From contig NATN01000110.1 in the NCBI GenBank assembly GCA_002085355.1, positions 1-7,912 on the forward strand: a stretch of DNA of 7,912 nt, in the 5' to 3' direction. The notes beneath the pieces were generated by a model. The model was not told the origin of the DNA. It did no database searches and saw only the letters and a list, made by a program, of their open reading frames with translations. Each line of letters opens with the position of its first letter. Position 1 is the first letter of the stretch. Positions 6,920 to 7,912 of this stretch are shown here, piece after piece. Source of the DNA: Candidatus Zhuqueibacterota bacterium 4484_87. GTDB lineage: Bacteria; Zhuqueibacterota; Zhuqueibacteria; Thermofontimicrobiales; Thermofontimicrobiaceae. A program made the position numbers and the translations under genes.

Positions 6920-7350
6920 TGGGATTTTTTACGCAACAAGAACGGAATTTATTGTTATTTCTTATTATTGGTTTGATAATCGGGGCAGCGGTCAAAATTT
7001 TCAAACCAATCCATAAAAAGCCGGAAATTGAGAAGCAAGCGTATTGGGAATTTCAAAACAAACTCGATGCGATTGGTTCAGTACCGGATACGACGCAAAA
7101 ATTAGCGGATGACCAAAGCCTAAAGCCGGAAAAAAAGAGACGCGATTTTAGAATCAATATTAACACAGCATCCGCTGATGAGATGGTCAATTTGCCCAGA
7201 GTTGGACCTGTGCTAGCAAAAAGGATTGTCGATTATCGTGAGCAGCATGGATATTTTGATTCTGTGGAAGAATTGATTCGTGTCAAAGGTATCGGCAAAA
7301 AAAGATTGGAGAAATTGAAGCCATTTGTTTTTGTGGGTTCGGAGAAATAA
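6919..7350 (+). CDS. Membrane-anchored helix-hairpin-helix (ComEA-like) protein
   Basis: This is a 143-residue protein with an N-terminal membrane anchor (about 10-27, LLLFLIIGLIIGAAVKIF), a charged linker (about 28-78) and a C-terminal tandem helix-hairpin-helix domain (79-137). The HhH domain opens with the family-typical ININTASADEMVNLP. Its two hairpins are PRVGPVLA (93-100) and VKGIGKKRL (122-130); such hairpins bind the DNA backbone without sequence preference. The plan of anchor, linker and (HhH)2 matches ComEA, the periplasmic or surface receptor that pulls DNA inward during competence. Many genomes also carry short ComEA-like proteins of unknown role, so I give no symbol. ATG 6919 overlaps the dnaJ stop by one base (TGATG) and has no clear ribosome site of its own, implying translational coupling to dnaJ. 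The next gene encodes a prepilin-like protein, which mildly favours a DNA-uptake role. Confidence 0.85.
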   Translation: MGFFTQQERNLLLFLIIGLIIGAAVKIFKPIHKKPEIEKQAYWEFQNKLDAIGSVPDTTQKLADDQSLKPEKKRRDFRININTASADEMVNLPRVGPVLAKRIVDYREQHGYFDSVEELIRVKGIGKKRLEKLKPFVFVGSEK

Positions 7351-7455
7351 TTTTGAAAACCATAGAAAGCTGAATAGCAGGATAGATTTTTGGAAAAGAG
7401 ATTTCATTTTTAATAAATGGCAAAGACCGGAAAGTGAAAAGCTAAAATAATTACC

Positions 7456-7467
7456 AAAAGTACTTTT
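7456..7467. repeat. Perfect 12-base palindrome before the ribosome site of the pilin-like gene
   Basis: AAAAGTACTTTT is a perfect palindrome, followed by three more T and then the Shine-Dalgarno at 7471. With no loop it would not form a good RNA hairpin, so a terminator is unlikely. As DNA it could be a dimeric protein's binding site, or chance in AT-rich sequence. The rest of 7351-7481 is AT-rich and shows no promoter I can defend. Confidence 0.25.
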
Positions 7468-7470
7468 TTT

Positions 7471-7477
7471 AAGGAGG
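7471..7477 (+). promoter_or_regulatory. Strong Shine-Dalgarno for the pilin-like gene
   Basis: AAGGAGG stands four bases before ATG 7482. It is the best ribosome site in the window, far stronger than those of the other genes. It fixes the start of the edge-truncated gene and suggests high translation. Confidence 0.85.
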
Positions 7478-7481
7478 GAAG

Positions 7482-7912
7482 ATGGCAAAAGAAACAGCAA
7501 GGGGTTCAATAATTCTTGAAATTTTGATCGTTCTTCTTATTGTGGCCCTGATCGCGACTATTCTGTACCCGAAGAAAGTCTGGGAACAGGAAGAGGAAAA
7601 TACTCGCTTATGCCGTTCGAACATGGATCGGATTTTAAAAGCAGAGCTTGTTTATCAGAAATACCATTATACCTATACCGACAGTCTGCCGGAATTGGTA
7701 AGTTTCATTCGGGATGATTCAACTAAAAGCGCATTGCGGGATTATTTTTATGCAGACACTGCTCTTGCGGAAAACATGTTAAAAGTATTGCGCGAAAAAG
7801 ATGAGGACGCGAATTTACTGGTGGAAAATATTTTAGCCGACACCCTGTTTTTCGCTGTCCTGGAAAATGTGGATTATGATTCAAACTTAGCGCGCGTCGT
7901 GCTGAATCGCTT
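7482..7912 (+). CDS. Type IV prepilin-like protein, 5' part only
   Basis: The frame is open from ATG 7482 to the right edge (143 full codons), so the C-terminus is missing. The protein begins MAKETARG, then SIILE, then a hydrophobic stretch to about residue 29 ending before YPKKVW. This is the class III (type IV prepilin) signal: a short basic leader, Gly8 at -1, glutamate at +5 (E13) inside an otherwise hydrophobic helix. A PilD-type peptidase would be expected to cut between G8 and S9. Serine at +1 is less common than Phe or Met. The following segment, with RSNMDRILKAELVYQKYHYTYTDSLPELV, resembles the amphipathic helix and the Y-x-x-SLxxL turn of pilins and type II secretion pseudopilins; the rest is acidic and unfamiliar. 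The strong AAGGAGG fixes the start. It could be a pilin, pseudopilin or pilin-like surface protein; its partner genes, if any, lie to the right. Confidence 0.75.
   Translation, partial: MAKETARGSIILEILIVLLIVALIATILYPKKVWEQEEENTRLCRSNMDRILKAELVYQKYHYTYTDSLPELVSFIRDDSTKSALRDYFYADTALAENMLKVLREKDEDANLLVENILADTLFFAVLENVDYDSNLARVVLNR

Noticed and set aside
7390..7416. Promoter for the pilin-like gene (TTGGAA, 15 bases, TAATAA)
   Set aside because: The -35 box matches only four of six consensus bases and the spacer is too short; other combinations in this AT-rich gap are no better.
7405..7419. Terminator hairpin CATTT/AAATG after the HhH gene
   Set aside because: It has only five weak pairs and no following T-run.

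Overview
The window is a dense, one-directional stretch of bacterial chromosome. All convincing genes lie on the + strand, with moderate to low GC by eye. It carries no rRNA, tRNA, CRISPR array or transposase. Gene content and order (hrcA-grpE-dnaJ without dnaK, an FtsEX pair, an amino-sugar kinase pair, a short membrane-anchored ComEA-like protein) would fit a Gram-negative of the FCB superphylum, for example a Calditrichota, KSB1 or Ignavibacteria-like lineage. That placement is inference from content and general protein character, not from a marker search.

Positions 1-3953 look like one transcription unit. It starts with the 3' part of a BadF/BadG-type sugar kinase that enters from the left edge. 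This overlaps anmK (anhydro-N-acetylmuramic acid kinase), which is followed 37 bases later by a class I methyltransferase. The methyltransferase overlaps ftsE by 8 bases, and ftsX begins on the base after the ftsE stop codon. The theme is the cell wall: recycling of peptidoglycan amino sugars next to the FtsEX complex, which couples division to cell-wall hydrolysis. The methyltransferase has no obvious place in that theme.

Positions 3954-4121 are the only substantial control region. They hold a weak hairpin, a good sigma-70-type promoter (TTGACA, 17 bases, TATCTT) and an imperfect inverted repeat over its -10 element. No copy of the classic CIRCE operator was found, although the next gene encodes HrcA, the CIRCE-binding repressor.

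Positions 4122-7350 form a heat-shock operon, hrcA-grpE-dnaJ, with dnaK absent from the window. A small helix-hairpin-helix (ComEA-like) membrane protein is joined to it by a one-base overlap (TGATG) with dnaJ.

Positions 7351-7481 are a 131-base AT-rich gap ending in a strong ribosome binding site. Behind it, a gene open at the right edge (from 7482) encodes a protein with a textbook type IV prepilin N-terminus: a short basic leader, glycine at -1, glutamate at +5, then a hydrophobic helix. ComEA-like and pilin-like genes side by side suggest a possible DNA-uptake or type IV pilus link.

Most of the window is recognisable housekeeping. The least explained points are the hrcA operator, the coupling of the HhH gene to dnaJ, and the edge-truncated pilin-like gene. 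I see no clear evidence of a wholly new system.
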